A stretch of 53,997 nucleotides of DNA from an uncultured Planctomycetota bacterium. GTDB taxonomy: Bacteria; Planctomycetota; Planctomycetia; Pirellulales; Thermoguttaceae. Positions 51,654 through 53,997 of this stretch are shown here, piece by piece. Numbering within the stretch: position 1 is the stretch's first letter; every line of letters starts with the position of its first letter. The stretch spans positions 1 through 53,997 of the forward strand of contig ONJR01000256.1 in the NCBI GenBank assembly GCA_900318195.1. Direction: 5' to 3'. A program made the position numbers and the translations under genes. The notes under the pieces were generated by a model. The model searched no databases, was not told the DNA's origin, and saw only the letters and a program-made list of their open reading frames with translations.

Positions 51654-52001
51654 ACCGATCTCCTTTCTAAATTAACGCCGGTCGTCCGAACCGTTCCGCG
51701 CGTTACTGTCGGGTTAGTTCATTCGCTCGGCAATCCGCAGTCTTTCGCGTTTCGATTAGCGTACTTTCATTCATCGCGCGCGCGATTCTCTAGCGCCAGC
51801 GTTCACCCAGCGTTCTACGCCGCTATCATACGACAATCTCTGGTTGCGCGCAAGTATTAACTCCCAAAAAGTCTGTCCGACTCGTAATCGTACCCGATCT
51901 TGATCGGATTTTCACTTGTCAAACGTCGCGTTCGCTCATTATAATTATGCGTGTGCCTGCTACGAACACGCAACGCAGAAGCAAGAGGAGAAGAAAGAAT
52001 C
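51654..52001. other. Divergent intergenic region before manC
   Basis: 348 bases with the manC promoter (51917-51946). No gene is visible; a small CCGATC/GATCGG inverted repeat lies near 51896-51908. Confidence 0.4.
51917..51946 (+). promoter_or_regulatory. Promoter for manC
   Basis: TTGTCA (51917-51922), 18-base spacer, TATAAT (51941-51946), about 55 bases before the ATG at 52002. Confidence 0.65.
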
Positions 52002-53135
52002 ATGACAAAGTCGAATAGCGAGCGGTCGAACCTTTACGCGGTCGTAATGGCGGGTGGCGCCGGGCTGAGATTATGGCCAGAAAGTCGCGCGGCGCGTCCC
52101 AAGCCGTTCCTCCCGCTCGGGCGTGACGGCGCGTCGCTCCTGCGCGCAACGTACGATCGATTTTCCGGACTCGTAGCGCCAGAGAATCGTCTTGTAGTAG
52201 CCGGTCGCGCGTTCGAGGATTTAACGCGTCGCGAGTTGCCGGACGCTCCGCGCTGCAATCTTCTACTTGAGCCGGTTGGACGCGACACGGCGCTTTGCGT
52301 CGCATGGTCCTCGTTCGAGATAGCGCGTCGCGACCAGGACGCTATTATTATAACGTCGCCGTCAGATCACGCCGTCGAGCCGAGCGATCGCTTTCGGGAC
52401 GCGTTGCGTCGCGCGGTAGAACTTGTGCGCGAGGACGAGACGCGTATTGTTACGCTAGGTATCGCGCCGACCGTGCCGTCGAGCGCGTTCGGGTATATAG
52501 AACGCGGCGAGCCGCTCGACGCGCAACGCGACGCGTTCCTAGCGCTTTCGTTTCGCGAGAAGCCTGACGTCGAGACGGCGCGCGGCTATCTAGCGACGGG
52601 CAATTATCTTTGGAACGCTGGAATTTTCGTCTGGCGCGCTTCGACGATTCTCGCGCTGATCCGCCGTTTCGAGCCGTCCCTTGCGGAGACGCTCGACGCG
52701 TTTGAGGCATTGGCGGCGCATGACCCTAATTGGCGAGATTCGCAGTCTTTTGCCGACGCTTTTGCAAGCGCGAAACGCGTCTCGATCGACCGCGCGGTAC
52801 TCGAACGCGCGCCGAACGTCGTCGTCGTGCAAGCGGATCAGTTCGTATGGAACGACCTTGGTTCCTTCGACGCGTTGGAACAGGTCGCGGTTGAGCAACC
52901 TGACGGTTCTGACAATCTCAGCGTCGGCGCGCCGCTCGTTGCGCTTAACTCGACCGGCGTGCGCGCGCGCGTCTGCACGCGTTCGTGTCGTAAGCTAGTC
53001 GCGGTCGTCGGTCTCGACGATCTCCTTGTCGTTGACACTCCGGACGCGCTTCTGGTCGCGAAACGCGGGGACGCGGACGCGCTTAAGGAGCTTGCCGCAC
53101 TGATCCGTAAGCAGGGATATGAAGAATTCCTGTGA
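52002..53135 (+). CDS. manC: Mannose-1-phosphate guanylyltransferase
   Basis: Makes GDP-mannose from GTP and mannose-1-phosphate, for capsule, glycan or lipid synthesis. The 377-residue protein shows the nucleotidyltransferase signatures VVMAGGAGLRLWPESR, PKPFLPL, LEPVGRDTALC, IITSPSDHAVEP, FREKPD, LWNAGIFVWRA and FVWNDLGSFDAL. The fused isomerase domain of bifunctional enzymes is absent, so it is the monofunctional type. The ATG at 52002 is used because AGGAG lies nearby and it starts the family N-terminus. Monocistronic, with its own promoter. Confidence 0.94.
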   Translation: MTKSNSERSNLYAVVMAGGAGLRLWPESRAARPKPFLPLGRDGASLLRATYDRFSGLVAPENRLVVAGRAFEDLTRRELPDAPRCNLLLEPVGRDTALCVAWSSFEIARRDQDAIIITSPSDHAVEPSDRFRDALRRAVELVREDETRIVTLGIAPTVPSSAFGYIERGEPLDAQRDAFLALSFREKPDVETARGYLATGNYLWNAGIFVWRASTILALIRRFEPSLAETLDAFEALAAHDPNWRDSQSFADAFASAKRVSIDRAVLERAPNVVVVQADQFVWNDLGSFDALEQVAVEQPDGSDNLSVGAPLVALNSTGVRARVCTRSCRKLVAVVGLDDLLVVDTPDALLVAKRGDADALKELAALIRKQGYEEFL

Positions 53136-53188
53136 TTTGGTCGAGCGGCGTGAAGGATTGGCTCGGCGATTGCCTTCTGCGCTACGTC

Positions 53189-53217
53189 TTGCTTTGCCAG
53201 TTACGTTGTGGTATAAT
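53189..53217 (+). promoter_or_regulatory. Promoter for the terminal Rpn-family gene
   Basis: TTGCTT (53189-53194), 17-base spacer, TATAAT (53212-53217), about 65 bases before the ATG at 53281. Confidence 0.6.
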
Positions 53218-53280
53218 AACTGACGCGTTGTCGGCGCGGTCTGGTAATCGCGAATTATCCGCAAAAGGAAACATGGTAAA

Positions 53281-53997
53281 ATGACATTACATGAACAAAT
53301 AGAGCAATTGAGCGGCTCTCGGGTCTTTCTGCACGACGCGTTCTTTGCGGCTGCGCTGAAATACGAAGGCGTGTTGGCGGAAGTGATCGAAACGATCACA
53401 GGGCGCAAGTTGGAAGTCGCTCGGATTCAAGTTGAAGATACGGTCGACAATCGTCCGTATCATTCAGTGCGTCTCGATTCGACGTGTTACGAGAAAAACG
53501 GTACGATTTGGAACGTCGAGATCGAGAACTGGAGCGGCTCGGAGTTAATGCGTCGTATGCGCTTCAACGGAGACGTGATCTCCGCGCGCAATTTCAACCC
53601 TAACCGACCTTATAAGGAAGTTCCGAACGTTTGCGTCATCTTCATCGCCTCGTTCGACTATATAGGGCTTGGTCGCGTTCTCTACGTTCCGACGCGCAGC
53701 CTTTGCGCGCTCTCGGAAGAGGAACGCGCGGAGAACGAACGCATGGCGGATTTCATCGCCGCGAAACTGGACAACGGACGATACGAATATATTGTGAACG
53801 CGTCTGCTCACGACGAGACGAAGATAACGAAACTCGTCGAAGAACTCGTCTCGCAAGAGATCGTGCACGGGGAAATGTTTCCACACGTGATTAAAATGAA
53901 GGACGCGTTACTCAGAACGCCCGAAGGAGAACAGAAAATGATTCAATGCATTAGCGAATACGAAGAGAAGCTGGCGAAGGACAACTATAATCGAGGA
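53281..53997 (+). CDS. Rpn/PD-(D/E)XK nuclease family protein, 3' end outside window
   Basis: The frame is open from ATG 53281 (AAAGGAAAC before it) to the last base, so 239 residues are seen and the C-terminus is missing. The plan matches the Rpn/PDDEXK_2 family: FLHDAFFAAALKYEG, IETITGRKL, then VRLDSTCYEKNGTIWNVEIEN (catalytic Asp, then Glu-x-Glu at the D/E-x-K place), ELMRRMRFNGDVISARN and VCVIFIASFDYIG, followed by helical parts. Sequence is distant from the 19273-20247 protein and the ARxGIIEE repeats are not seen yet. Likely a cytoplasmic DNA nuclease of the recombination-promoting group. Confidence 0.75.
   Translation, partial: MTLHEQIEQLSGSRVFLHDAFFAAALKYEGVLAEVIETITGRKLEVARIQVEDTVDNRPYHSVRLDSTCYEKNGTIWNVEIENWSGSELMRRMRFNGDVISARNFNPNRPYKEVPNVCVIFIASFDYIGLGRVLYVPTRSLCALSEEERAENERMADFIAAKLDNGRYEYIVNASAHDETKITKLVEELVSQEIVHGEMFPHVIKMKDALLRTPEGEQKMIQCISEYEEKLAKDNYNRG

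Overview
The window looks like a chromosomal segment of a planctomycete (Planctomycetota). The strongest marker is a DUF1559 pseudopilin (22652-23647) with the prepilin motif and the Ala/Arg-rich helix typical of that phylum, followed by a small lipoprotein. Supporting signs are the RNase HII-like protein at 28800, a HU protein with a histone-like tail, degenerate sulfatase-like and thioredoxin-like proteins, and CpG-rich codon use. Three BspA-type leucine-rich-repeat proteins and several Rpn/PD-(D/E)XK genes suggest a gut or other host-associated anaerobe, but that is inference. I saw no rRNA, tRNA, CRISPR array, prophage or intact IS element.

Layout. 1-4023: two carbohydrate-active genes, the first cut by the window edge. 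4170-7952: two BspA-type LRR genes on the minus strand. 8203-11731: a sulfatase-like protein without the usual catalytic motif, and a KefB-type cation/proton antiporter. 12075-18716: six co-directional genes (trans-sulfuration enzyme, C-S lyase, esterase, ATP-grasp ligase, glutamate-cysteine ligase, class II amidotransferase) that read as one sulfur/gamma-glutamyl pathway. 18826-20247: a truncated and a full-length Rpn-family gene in tandem. 20349-25759: cysS, lipoprotein, DUF1559 pseudopilin, and a TPR protein with a Cys/His-rich insert. 25856-27400: pssA-psd phospholipid genes. 27826-32091: folP, RNase HII-like, metallophosphoesterase, nfo. 32139-33930: twin secreted hydrolases. 34318-34893: HU-like protein. 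34989-44988: a minus-strand housekeeping run (apbE, ispF, BASS transporter, priA, comM, accA, redoxin/TPR protein). 45252-49004: a giant BspA-type protein. 49694-53135: AlkD-like, nnrD, manC. 53281-end: another Rpn-family gene, cut by the window.

Best candidate for a new system: the 12-18.7 kb cluster. It joins a glutamate-cysteine ligase and a class II amidotransferase (the EgtA/EgtC pairing of ergothioneine synthesis, here overlapping as TAATG) with a PLP C-S lyase (an EgtE-like role) and an ATP-grasp ligase, but has no EgtB or EgtD. This suggests gamma-glutamyl protection of a cysteine conjugate: build, ligate, deprotect, then cleave C-S. The product cannot be read from sequence. The cluster has a promoter and a 5' leader with two hairpins. 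All functional statements rest on motif recognition by eye; no database search was possible.
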